64,000 bases of DNA. Source: Eustoma russellianum (Eukaryota; Streptophyta; Magnoliopsida; Gentianales; Gentianaceae). Shown here piece after piece: positions 1-9,726 of this stretch; within the stretch, counting starts at the first letter, position 1, and every line of letters starts with the position of its first letter. A program made the position numbers and the translations under genes. The notes under the pieces were generated by a model. That model had not been told where the DNA came from, ran no database searches, and worked only from the letters and a program-made list of their open reading frames with translations. The stretch lies in the NCBI GenBank assembly GCA_036186865.1, contig AP025074.1:12944758-13008757 (forward strand). Direction: 5' to 3'.

Positions 1-1429
1 AGGTGGAAAACGGAGACACCAATTTCACACAGCAAAGGATATTGAGGGACAAAGAGAAATAGAAAGGCTTAAATGAAGTAACTAGAAGACAAGCACGAGA
101 ATTAGCTTTCTTTTTTAAAAGAAACAATCCGGAGCCTAATTTGATATTGGTGAGATATTCATCCACCATCACCCTTGTAGGAAAATTGCCACTGACAAAC
201 CAAGAACCTGAAGCTAATTTTCTTTTTTTCATTTTTTTTTTTTTGGCACGAGAGGCTTATTCAATTTCCAACTACCAGAGTAAAATATCTTCATTTTTCT
301 ATAAGGACAAGGTTGACCCAAGTATAAGCATAGTGAATGAATATTGTTGACACGGATATAGATAAATTACCAGATGAACTTCTGAAGACAGATAACAGAT
401 ACTGTTACAGATGTAAACAGAATTGGACAATATGAACTTAAATTCCATTTCTTTTTCTTCTTTTTTTTGGTGTTCTGCATCTGTAGTAAGTACTTTGTTT
501 GAGAAGAAACACTAGATTCAAAGGACCAACTATTCAAAACAGAAATATTGAGTCCCGAAGCATTAAAGATTCGAGAGAAAAATTTTGAATCTTCAAAACA
601 TGATAGGAGGAAGATGTAGGGTGAGAGGAGAGGGGGACTACATTCTAATACTTGGCAGAATGCACTCATGAAAAAATCTTCTTTAACTTAAATTCTTAGT
701 TTTGTCAAGCTCTGAAGAGCATTATATGTAACAATGGCAAGACCAATCACAATCCAAAGAAATTCACCGAAATTAAATTTGGTACATAATAGGAGCAAAG
801 TGCCAGAACCTCATTCTTAACATGTATTGGAACAGAATTAGGCGTTCACAATGACGCCCTCGCATAAAAGTAGAAGCAAACAGGGTAGAATCTCCTCCAG
901 CTTCAAGCGCCATAGGGGGGAGCACTGATGTTTAGGGAAAGTATTAAAAACAACTGACATGATCATCAGTGCCTCCACCAGTTTCACGAATAGGAAACAT
1001 CAATGACCATAATGAAAGAGAGAAAAAAAAAAGCCAGAAAGGGGGGGGGGGGGGGGGGGGTAATAAAAGTAGAACAACAGTGAACAATTTGAAAGTGAGA
1101 CCAATTTAGAGAAGGAATTGATATTAACACTAGTATATTTCACATTCACACTCCATTTTGAATAAATCAATTCAGGAGTTGAAATTTGTGCAAAAAATCC
1201 ATGGCTATAAAAATTATAGTACTGTGAATTGCTAATATCATGTTCTATTCAGAAATCCTCTTAATAGTATAGGCTATAGCAACATACTGAAATAGTTTAA
1301 CAAACAAGCAGTCAAAAAAACTACAACTGAAAGCAATCAAACACGTACAGAATTAACGGACTCTCCTCTATTTGTCAGATGAAAAGTAGGACAATGGAAC
1401 CAGTTACGGAGAGGTCAGACAGAACGTAC
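1..1429 (-). other. Intron 4 of eIF2B-beta (continues past window edge)
   Basis: Follows the exon 4 donor site (GT at 1429-1428 on the minus strand). I could not find the next expected coding segment of the eIF2B beta family here on the minus strand, so the intron seems to continue past base 1. The stretch is AT-rich with many short A/T runs and one 20-base G run (1041-1060). Small open frames are scattered and show no family resemblance. Confidence 0.6.
1041..1060. repeat. Poly-G homopolymer, 20 bases
   Basis: Twenty consecutive G on the plus strand (C on the sense strand of the host gene) inside an intron. A run this long is error-prone in sequencing, so its exact length is doubtful. Confidence 0.95.
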
Positions 1430-1559
1430 TTTTGATGTATATGTTCCACTGCCTGCTCGGAAATCTGCTCATGGCAGGTGGCAATATCTTGAATTAATTC
1501 ATTAATAGCCTCAATGACATTATGCTTCAGCTTTCGGGTGCTCGAATTTCTATCAGCAG
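1430..1559 (-). CDS. eIF2B beta subunit, coding exon 4
   Basis: Continues the frame of exon 3 and encodes about 43 residues. A short polar linker (SADRNSSTRKLKHNV) is followed by a helical segment, IEAINELIQDIATCHEQI, and then SEQAVEHIHQ, which matches the plant eIF2B beta sequence just before the Rossmann-like catalytic-fold half. The acceptor is TTTCCAG before 1559 and the donor is GTACGT after 1430. The exon ends with two bases of a codon, so the next exon must supply the third. The remaining ~200 residues (the half that shares the fold of eIF2B alpha and delta) are outside the window. Confidence 0.85.
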
Positions 1560-1775
1560 CTGGAAAGGACGCTTTGGATCAATATCGCAAGACATTGAAA
1601 AGTGGTTCTATAACTCTACTTTACTGGCCAAAACCGCAAATAAGGTTGCCTACCACAACCAGATCTAGCATGGAGGAAACCAGTGACGGTACACTTCAAT
1701 TTACACTGAGTATTTGGTTATCAACCATGATAAAATAGCATAACTTAATAAATCAAGCAGCGGAAAAGGGCTTAC

Positions 1776-2063
1776 ATTTGCTTTTTCCTTCAGAATCACC
1801 TCCAGATGATGATGCATGAGGAACAGCTGCAGAATGTGGCACGTCCTCGAGAAGTGTCTGCAAAGAAGGCGGCCTCAGAGTGCTCCTAGCAGCTGCGGCA
1901 ACAGCAGCAGCTGATAAAACAGGCTGATCATCTTGCTCAGCATCATCTTCATCATCACTTTCAGCTGATAAACTCAGCCCACCAATAGCAGCTGTAGCAA
2001 GAGAAAGATCCTCCTCCCGAATTATATGTAGAACACGTCTTACAATGTTACCAACAGCAAGCT
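1776..2063 (-). CDS. eIF2B beta subunit, coding exon 3 (acidic loop)
   Basis: 288 bases, 96 codons, spanning residues ~70-165. It begins ELAVGNIVRRVLHIIREEDL, a hallmark of the helical N-terminal domain of eIF2B beta, and continues through the acidic stretch SDDEDDAEQDD (residues ~105-115), an Ala-rich helix, and LRPPSLQTLLED. Acceptor CAG precedes 2063; donor GTAAGC follows 1776. Codon phases with exons 2 and 4 agree (one base carried on each side), which supports the splice sites. The family is well conserved, so the call is firm; isoforms cannot be judged. Confidence 0.92.
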
Positions 2064-2409
2064 CTGCAGAAAGGCATATAAAAGCAAAAGAATAAAAATA
2101 ATAATGATAATAATAAAGACAAATCCTGTCCTATCACAAACATTTCCTGTTAAGCCTAAAACAAAATACTTCATGAACCTTCAGGCACAAGAGCTTGATC
2201 AATGTTTTGCTTGAAATTCATGTGATTCGTAGGTTAAGATATCTTCCCAGAGAGAACCTAATCGGAATCTCTTAAGAAAATACCAAGTGATTCACATTTC
2301 TTTTTTTCAGGTTGCCTTATAATGCAAGGAAAAAAATCCTATATCTCCTGTACTTATGGTAAAGTTTGTTAAGAAACTGAAATTTCTCTCCACAATTGCA
2401 AAGACTGGT

Positions 2410-3098
2410 TGCTGCGTCATCACGGAGCCTAGCAAGAACAACGGAGGAGGGTGGGCCGGACTAAAATTTATCCGCGTGTTTTTTGAAATTTTAAGTTGTA
2501 ATTGGGCCTTTTTGGACCCATGAGGGACGGCTGCTTAGGGTTACTCTCCAGCCAATTTTTATTAATTTTTTAATATTTTACGTTATTCTAAATTATTTTC
2601 TTGTTGGCGAAGTTTTAAGCATTTTTTGAGCCTATAAATAGGCACCTTTAGACATTATTTTGGTCACCCCTTTCATCAATAAAATTTGAAAAAATCCGAG
2701 CTTCGCACACCAAAATTTGGCTTTGTGCATTTTTGAAGCTTGTTTGGCTCAAGCTTCGTCTTTTGACTTCAATCAATTATTTGCACAAGAATTGTGATTT
2801 GAATTTATATCCCATGTTACTTAAGAAGCTTTCCAATGGTCAACCAAAATTCTCAGCAAAAAGGTTGTTGATCTATCAAGGGTTGCTCGGTGTGGATAAA
2901 CAGATCATCTAACAAGATTCGTTGCGAAGTTGCATTCATACAAGGGGTCTCAAAAGGTTTTTTGTTCTCTTCGTTTATTTTACGTGTTCTTCGTCTATTT
3001 TCGTGTTCTTCGTGCATTATTTTGTCTTTTCGTGAGTCTTCAATTTCTTATTTTCAAGAGGTCTTTTAGAAGAATCTGATTCCGCCAAGCACACATTA
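2410..3098 (+). repeat. 5' LTR of the intronic element
   Basis: Starts TGCTGCGT and ends near CACATTA; the partner at 6051-6743 starts TGATGCGC and ends GCATCA. A TATA box (TATAAATA, 2633-2640) lies in shared sequence and aligns with TATAAAAG at 6283-6290. A downstream run of tctTCGT-type repeats (about 2970-3040) is present in both copies. Confidence 0.87.
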
Positions 3099-3101
3099 AC
3101 G

Positions 3102-3114
3102 TGGTATTAGAACC
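3102..3114 (+). promoter_or_regulatory. Degenerate tRNA-Met primer-binding site
   Basis: TGGTATTAGAACC, three bases after the 5' LTR end, differs at two positions from the canonical TGGTATCAGAGCC used to prime minus-strand synthesis. Its position fixes the LTR boundary. Confidence 0.75.
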
Positions 3115-3168
3115 ACCTTGAAACACAAACATTTGTCTTTTTTTCCTAAACCCTAACCGTCCTTCAAA

Positions 3169-3360
3169 TACACACACATATACATATATACACACATATA
3201 CATATATACACACATATACATATATATACATATATACATATATATATATATATACATATACAATCGTTTTCTGCTCAGGCAGCCGACAATCAATCCCTGT
3301 TGCTTTCAATTTACCCATTGAATCGTTCCTTCTACTGTTGAACACCTGATGCCACAAAAC

Positions 3361-3418
<58 letters not shown>

Positions 3419-3475
3419 CTGTGTGTGAGTACATTTATGTATAAATATATACATATATATGTGTGTGTGTGTATA
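3169..3475. repeat. Compound CA/TA microsatellite
   Basis: Alternating (CA)n, (CATATA)n and a long (TA)n run (3362-3414), then (TG)n, interrupted by ~100 bases of unique sequence (about 3262-3360). It sits just inside the 5' LTR of the intronic element. Open frames here (repeated Ile-Tyr) are artefacts of the repeat. Confidence 0.95.
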
Positions 3476-6037
3476 GTCACTCGCTGATTCTATGTACATC
3501 GCTTTCTTTTTTTGCTGACGTTTCAATTGATCCCTTTCTCTGTTGGATTTTTACTTAAATCAAAAAAAAAAAAGGAAATTAGCCTACAGAGTGTCCAACA
3601 GTCCAAACCAATTTTGTGTGTCTTGAATTGCTTAGCCCTTTAGGTGCTTCAAACTTGTACGTCTTTTGGTTTCTTTCTATGCAATTTAGACTTGCATGAA
3701 ATCAGAGTTTGTTCTTCATCCATAAGCTTCACATTCTAGTTTTCTTCATAAAAGTGCCACATTTGTTTAATTCGTGTTGCACTTAGACACCTTAGGTTTT
3801 TTGGTTTTGTGCTTATCAATTGTTACTCATATTGCTTGACAATTTGGGTGTAATTACTTGGTTGTTGCTGCCTATCTTGACCCAAATTTCAACCACCATT
3901 AAACAAGCTTCCAACCTTGAAACAAAACCATAATCCTATTTCTTTGACTTTTGACCCAAAAAACACTACTACCAGCGACTAAATTAGACGAATTCTTCTG
4001 ATATAAAAATTACACACTTCAGAAAATTCAAAAAACAACCATTTGCTCCTAACCTAAGCTACACACTCACCCTATACATTTTTGCACTCAATTCTTGAGT
4101 ATATTTTATTGATAATTAGCTTAGCATTTGACTATTCAAACTAAGAGTTATCAAGGCAGCCTCTTAGTACTGAATTCAGCCATAATATATGCTATATGTT
4201 TCCTACTTTTCTTTGAATTCATTCCTGCATATCTACTCATGTCTCTTGTGTCTATCCTTGTTGCAACTTGAGACCCTTCAAGAAAAGAGGAGAAGAAGAC
4301 GTTAAAACGGCCTTATGAAATCAGATTCACATCTTGCTTAGTCTTGATTAGTTCAAACAATTTGGACGCTTGAGGACAAAAGACAAACTGAGATGTAAAA
4401 GGCTTTGAGTGGTGAGACTATTTGAGGGAAGGTAGAAGCCAAATACTTGAGTGCGTCTATGCGCGAGAGTGAAAAAGTAGAAAATAAAGTTTTTGATGAC
4501 TAATCCTGCCTGTTTGAATGAAATTGGGAAACCTCCAATGGTTCAGAATAAAATGGGACATGCAACAACTTCTCGTCAACCCCATGAAGATGATAAAGTG
4601 GTCAAAACAACTTGGATAAATAAGTGCTTCGAAGGCAACATTAAGGAGATGAGAGAGCGCATGAAGCAATTTAGTCTTTCTCAAGACCTATAGGTATATC
4701 ATTGGTGAAACCAAGTACCCAGGTATCAATCTTTCCTCGAGGACATCTACGTACAGAGGAATACCACAACGAGTTGTAAGATAGACGAAATGATGCTCAT
4801 GTTGAGGACATGAAGAATTAACGATGATAAGATCTATGGTTTGATTGAATAAGAATATTGCTAACTAAATGCACAATGTGAGAATTAGAAATGTTGATCA
4901 CATGTATTATCTTGAAAATCACTATGAAAAAAGTTGGCAAGAACTCTGACTTGATTTTCAAGAATTTAAAGAATAAGTGAATGCTTTAAACTCGTACATA
5001 AATAATACAATGCATGCTATGCATGAAATTCCTAATGATTCATCTATTTCTAATCATGATTTGAGTGCTAATATAACTGATGTGCATGATAGATGAATTG
5101 CAAGAAAAATACATGAATTGCATAAAATTCATGTTCATGAAGCTATGAATCTGCCTGAGGCTATAAAGAATTTGCATGAGAATGAAGATGAAATTGAACG
5201 AAAAGAAGAATCTATTTTTGTTAGAGTATATGAAAGGCAAAAAATACATAAAACAATTATGATGTTTACGTTTTTATTACTTAATCCATTGTCATTCTTG
5301 TTTGTCTATGAGATGTCTTATTTGCAGATTTCTACAAATCAGACCATGGACAAAAGACTGACAAACCAATGCCAATTGCGCCTCATGGAAGTCATTCTTT
5401 TGTTTAGTTTGTTCAGAAACAATGTGAGAATAAAACTAGCAACTTCATTCCAAAAGGCTTGTTCATACGGATGCACACAAAAATTCTCATCATGGTTGAA
5501 TTGATTTGAGTTACTTATGTCTTTGATCCAGGTGCTTGTTCTGAAGTCCATGTTTATTTTTCAAGTTTTATAACATATGGTACATGTCTTCAAATTGATG
5601 TAACGTCATGTAGATGGAAGGATTCTCTAGATAAAAGTGCTCAAAGTAGTCTAGTATATTTCGTCTTCGTATCTTGGCTTGGAAACATAAACTACAAATG
5701 CTGAATTTGAATATTCTCATGAGTCCTATATTCCTTGTTGTTGTGCCTAGTAACCTCTTGGTGAAGGTCATGATGCATACAAAACATATTAAAAAGAAGC
5801 AAACAATTGTATGGAAAGCTTGGAGTTAAAAGAAAGTTTACGCTTTGAGTTTAAGTTTCTGCCAACCTTACGAAACATATTCTTTATCATATTGATATTT
5901 GATCCTAGTGGGGTTGGAAGCAAACTAGTCACTTTTGTCCATAGACGTTTTGACATTTTCTTTTTATGTTACAAACATATTCGTGCCTAAATTCTCTTCT
6001 TCTAGTGCAGATTCAGATTCAAGGGCAAAATCCTTTT
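3476..6037 (+). other. Internal region of the intronic LTR element, no recognisable genes
   Basis: About 2.5 kb with short frames only. The longest plus-strand pieces (4493-4693, 66 codons; 5118-5504, 128 codons) are polar and lack zinc-knuckle, protease, reverse transcriptase or integrase motifs. They may be eroded gag sequence, but nothing shows it. Confidence 0.6.
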
Positions 6038-6050
6038 GAAGAGGGGGGAA

Positions 6051-6743
6051 TGATGCGCTATCACAAAACCTAACAAAAGCATGAAAAGAGAATAAAACTG
6101 GCTAAACTTTGTCCACATGCTTTTTGAAACTTTAAGTTGTAATCGGGTCTTTGACCCACTAGGACCGGCTGCCTAGGGTTACTGTCCAGCCAAATTTATT
6201 ATGTTTTTTATATTATTTTAGGTTACTTTATTAGATAGAAAAGTTCTTTTCTTATTGGTTAAGTTTTAGAAATTGTTGAACCTATAAAAGCCCTTTTGGA
6301 TATTATTTTGATCATCTCTTTCATCAATTTGAAAATTTTGAACTTTGCCACCAATATTTGTCTTTGTGTGTTTTTGAAGTTTGTTTTGTTCAAGCTTCGT
6401 CTTTTGAATTCAATCAATTATTTAAACAAGAATTATGATCTGAATTCATCACCAAGGTTGTTAAAAAAGCTTTCCAATGGTCTACCAAGGTTCTTAGCAC
6501 GAAGGTTGTTGATCAAGCAAGAGTTGCTCAACGTGGATAAACAGCTGGTCTAAATAGATACGTTGGGAAGCTGCGTTCGTACAACAAGTCTCAAAAGGTT
6601 CTTTGTTCTTTCTTCGTTTATTCTTCATGTTCTTCATCTATTTTTCGTGTTCTTCGTGTATTCTTTATGTCTTTCTATGAGTCTTCAATTTTTTGTTACC
6701 AAGAGGTCTTTTGCGAGCGTGTGATTCCCCTAAACTTGCATCA
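6051..6743 (+). repeat. 3' LTR of the intronic element
   Basis: Direct repeat of 2410-3098, preceded by the polypurine tract gaagaggggggaa. Shared landmarks are a TTTGACCCA-type segment, the TATA box (6283-6290), and the TTCTTCGT repeats. It ends GCATCA, followed by ctgat, the probable target duplication. Confidence 0.87.
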
Positions 6744-7622
6744 CTGATTAACAAAATCACAACAAACTATATTGAGCAATTCCTTTATGTAGGCTCCAAT
6801 TCTTAATTAATGTCTGGAAGAGAATCTGGTGTTGCTTATACCAAAAGATCAGCAGAAGCAAATACTTAACATAACACAAAACCCACTCACATACATACTG
6901 CATGTTTTCATATGCACTATGGATTACGTACTTAGCCAAGATTCTTCAATATCTAACTTTTAGGTTATGCCTTCCAAAATTGAGTATCGATCTCAAGATG
7001 TCTATTCGGGTGAACTTGACTTCTCCACAATAGAATTTTCCCCAAGTCTGACTCCAGTAAAATTTCATTATGGACTTCATTCTAGAGTGCCCAAAAACAG
7101 CAGAAGCAGTAGCATCTCCGGACAATCTCCTACTAGTTCGGATTAGTCACCCCCTTCCCCCAAAAAAGAACCCACCATTATAAGATACAAAGGTATATAG
7201 ATGCACACACAGTCACACACACAAAAATCAAATAGACAAAACTAAACTTTATACCTAGAGATAGCAAAAGTGACACATGAAGCCAACAAATGGACTCGCA
7301 CATCAAAACAACACGACGCAAACAAAAACAACACACAAGACTTATTCCAATTAGGTAGGATTGGATATATTAATCGTCCATCTCCTACTATGAAGCTCTA
7401 AAAGATTTCAATTATCCTGACATGAGTTTATCGTATTAAAAGATATAAGGGACAACAGCAAAAGAATATATCAAATTAACGGTTCTCTTCTCCTTCTACT
7501 TACTAGGTTGTAAAGTATGCATAACATAACGCATGCACCAAAGAGTTCCCTAGTAAGTTGGCCCCATTTAGCACCGGCAACCATTAGTTTAACTGGAAAT
7601 CAATTGAGATGTCAAAAGTTCC

Positions 7623-7626
<4 letters not shown>

Positions 7627-7680
<54 letters not shown>
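7627..7680. repeat. (GA)n microsatellite
   Basis: About 26 GA units in intron 2, roughly 85 bases downstream of exon 2 on the sense strand of the host gene, where it reads as a (TC)n polypyrimidine run. Confidence 0.95.
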
Positions 7681-7681
<1 letters not shown>

Positions 7682-7762
7682 CGTTATTGTAATTTTTTTG
7701 ATTCACAAAAAAAAGAAGTCGATTGCAATGGAAATATTAACCCTCAAAAGTGATCCTCCTAC

Positions 7763-7917
7763 CTACAGGATTTGCAGAAATAAGCTGCTCCCCAACTGCT
7801 TTAACGGCATCAATAAGAGCTGCGGCTTGGTTTAAATTTGGCAGCCTCTGCTGTGAAATGAACGAACGCAACACCTCCGCCGTTATTTTCGAAGTAGCTT
7901 TGGAGCCTTCGATTTTA
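7763..7917 (-). CDS. eIF2B beta subunit, coding exon 2
   Basis: 155 bases, residues ~18-69. It reads KIEGSKATSKITAEVL, then RSFISQQRLPNLNQAAALID, then AVKAVGEQLISANPV, matching the N-terminal helical domain of plant eIF2B beta. Acceptor ATACAG precedes 7917; donor GTAGGA follows 7763. One base is carried in from exon 3's first codon (GAG), so the phase is consistent across the large intron. Confidence 0.9.
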
Positions 7918-8026
7918 CTGTATAATAAGGGGAGAGAGAAAAAAGGAATAATCTAAGACTGCAGCAATCCAAATAAGTAAAAATTACTGAAGAATAAGAA
8001 GAAGTACTCATGAATAATAAAAGTAC

Positions 8027-8079
8027 CGCTTTCTAAGCTTGATTAAGAAGTCATTCACAAGAGGATGCACCTCAGGCAT
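8027..8079 (-). CDS. eIF2B beta subunit, coding exon 1 with start codon
   Basis: eIF2B is the guanine-nucleotide exchange factor that reloads eIF2 with GTP so that eIF2-GTP-initiator tRNA can form; the beta subunit belongs to its regulatory core in the cytosol. This exon encodes MPEVHPLVNDFLIKLRKR, the characteristic start of the plant protein, and ends with two bases of an Arg codon before donor GTACTT. I chose the ATG at 8079 because it matches the family N-terminus and the frame is closed upstream. Exons 1-4 together give about 208 codons of a protein usually near 400 residues; the rest lies left of the window. The exons show no stops or frame breaks, so the gene is probably functional. 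Confidence 0.9.
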
Positions 8080-8453
8080 AGTTGGTGGACGGATATATTC
8101 ACCAGAACGAAATTGAAATTGAAGTTGATTTTTCTCCGTTCCTTGTCAGCTACAGAAATCAAATTGAAAATTCCAAAAGGAAAATAAAACAACAACAAGA
8201 AAGCAGATATGGAAATAACTCAGCGGGAAACACGCGGCGAGCAGTAAGGAGCTAAGGCCGTGGTGAAGAGATCAACTGATAAAGGGAAAGCAATAATAAG
8301 AGAAGACGAGCTGCTCGTCGCCCCTGCCGGTAAACTGTAGCGGCTGAAAATGGAGGGCAAAGGAACAGTGTATACTGGAAAGGAACCGTAGGAGAGAGCG
8401 GAAAACCTCATAGAGGATTTATGGAAATAATCTTGAGGGTATTTTTGGTACAA
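8080..8453 (-). promoter_or_regulatory. Probable 5' leader of eIF2B-beta with leader intron
   Basis: Just upstream of the start codon, a plausible acceptor (TTTCTGTAG, ending at 8150) suggests the leader is spliced, with 8080-8149 belonging to the start-codon exon. Farther up, 8220-8410 has higher GC content than its surroundings and contains a 63-codon Ser/Leu-rich frame from an ATG at 8410. It could be the first leader exon carrying an upstream reading frame, or an unrelated small protein. I see no clear TATA box, so the transcription start is not placed. Confidence 0.4.
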
Positions 8454-9013
8454 AAGGTTTGTGTCTTTCTTTCATTTTTCTTTTTTTGTAAAAGGAAAGT
8501 TTGTCTTGTTAACACGAGAATATCCATCTGGATAGGCAGTCTCTCAATTGCATATACAATCAATCATTGATGCTTAGTATATTTCGATAGGCACTCTCTC
8601 AATTGTATATACAATCAATCATTCATACCTAGTATATTTCAACGGCATCAAAAGCTATCATTAAGGTCTAGGAAAGGTGAATAGAAGGCAAACAATACAT
8701 CTACCTCATATGACAGAGAGTTTGCTTCCAGTGAGACCATCAGCTCTCTATGTATTTGCAAAAATGAAACAATAACGGAGGTATGATGTGTCAGTATGTT
8801 AGTAAGGAACTTCAGTAAATACAAACAGGAAGCTTCTGATATTAAAATAGTCATAAACGTGTATATACACATATAATACAAGCCAAAGACAACATCAAAA
8901 ACAAAAAAAAAGTGCAAAGTTAACATAAAGAGTAGATAGTGTCTAAGCATCTAAATATACTCTAATGTGCCCTTATATCCTGTCTAAACCACGTTAACCT
9001 TAATCATCTGCTT
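8454..9013. other. Intergenic stretch with a 55-bp tandem duplication
   Basis: No recognisable gene. It contains two tandem 55-base copies (8531-8585 and 8586-8640) starting GATAGGCA and ending TATATTTC. A 100-codon minus-strand frame (8648-8950) is hydrophobic but resembles no family I know and is probably chance. Confidence 0.7.
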
Positions 9014-9656
9014 TCATGAATTTATATCCTGGACCATGTCCTCATAGAGGTGCAAATCTAGTAGGTCATGCCTAATCCGCTCATCCCAAGTCATTTTGGG
9101 TCTGTCTTTACTCCTTTTTCCCTCTACAATGAGGCTTTCAACTACTCTGACAGACTTCGTTGTCTGTCTCCTCTTAATATGCTCAAACCAGCTTAGTCTC
9201 CCCTCCCTTATCTTATCTGTTATACTATCCACCCCTAACATTTCCCGAAACACCTTATTTCTGATCCGATCTAGCCTTGTATTCCCACACATCTACCTCA
9301 GCGTTCTCATCTCTGCCACTTCCATCTTCTACGATTGTGGCCTCTTGATGGTCCAACAGTCTGTTCTATATAACATTGCCAGTCGCACTGCCATCCTATA
9401 AAATTTTTCCTTTAGTTTAGTTGAAAAACTCTTGTCGCAGAGCACCCCTGAGGCCGCCCTCCATCTACACCAGCCTGTCTGAACTCGGTGTGCTATATCG
9501 CTATCTATGTCCCCATCCTGCTGTACAAATGATCCTAGGTACTTGAACTTACTTGTGGTACCACTTGACCCTCGGTGGTGAGCTGGTTATTCTCATCGTT
9601 AGTTGTGCCGCTGAAGTTGCACTACAAATACTCGGTCTTATAACGACTAATCTTTA
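9014..9656 (-). pseudogene. RTE-type LINE, 3' part of ORF (split element)
   Basis: Translating the minus strand gives the C-terminal portion of a plant RTE-clade LINE protein. In order: ISRYKTEY, then QVSSFKYLGSFVQQDG, then a Cys-poor thumb region (SGVLCDKSFSTKLKEKFYRM), the segment around MCGNTRLDRIRNKV, and finally RLSWFEHIKRR. There are stops at two points in the 9290-9350 region. The N-terminal part of the same type of protein lies at 21115-23280 in the same orientation, and the sequence between is a gypsy element. I infer one LINE split by that insertion. About 40-45 codons, including the catalytic FADD motif, are missing between the two halves. Confidence 0.85.
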
Positions 9657-9726
9657 AGAATTAGAAAACAGCTTTACGTTCGGTTTTTAAATAATTAGAA
9701 AACAACTTTAAATACAATTTAATTAA

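Larger units (their letters stand above)
2410..6743 (+). mobile_element. Non-autonomous LTR retroelement in eIF2B-beta intron 2
   Basis: Two direct repeats (2410-3098 and 6051-6743) bracket ~2.95 kb of internal DNA. The primer-binding site next to the 5' LTR (TGGTATTAGAACC, 3102-3114) is a decayed form of the usual initiator-Met tRNA site TGGTATCAGAGCC. A polypurine tract (gaagaggggggaa, 6038-6050) abuts the 3' LTR. Flanking pentamers ctggt (2405-2409) and ctgat (6744-6748) look like an aged target duplication. The internal region holds a microsatellite and only short broken frames; I recognise no gag or pol domain, so it must have moved using proteins from another element. It lies antisense to the host gene. 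The LTRs differ by many substitutions and small indels, so the insertion is old. Confidence 0.88.
2064..7762 (-). other. Intron 2 of eIF2B-beta, enlarged by an LTR element
   Basis: Runs from donor GTAGGA (at 7762) to acceptor TGCAG (at 2064) on the minus strand, ~5.7 kb. About 4.3 kb of it is one LTR element (2410-6743). The rest, 2064-2409 and 6749-7626, is AT-rich intron sequence without recognisable coding content, apart from a (GA)n tract near exon 2. Without the insertion the intron would be ~1.36 kb. Confidence 0.85.

Noticed and set aside
1514..1738. 74-codon plus-strand frame overlapping eIF2B-beta exon 4
   Set aside because: Antisense to a well-supported exon with matching splice sites.
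3040..3526. Minus-strand frames rich in Ile-Tyr and His-Thr repeats
   Set aside because: They are translations of the TA/CA microsatellite in the intronic LTR element.
8648..8950. 100-codon hydrophobic minus-strand frame between host gene and LINE
   Set aside because: No recognisable family, no promoter or splice context; likely chance in AT-rich DNA.
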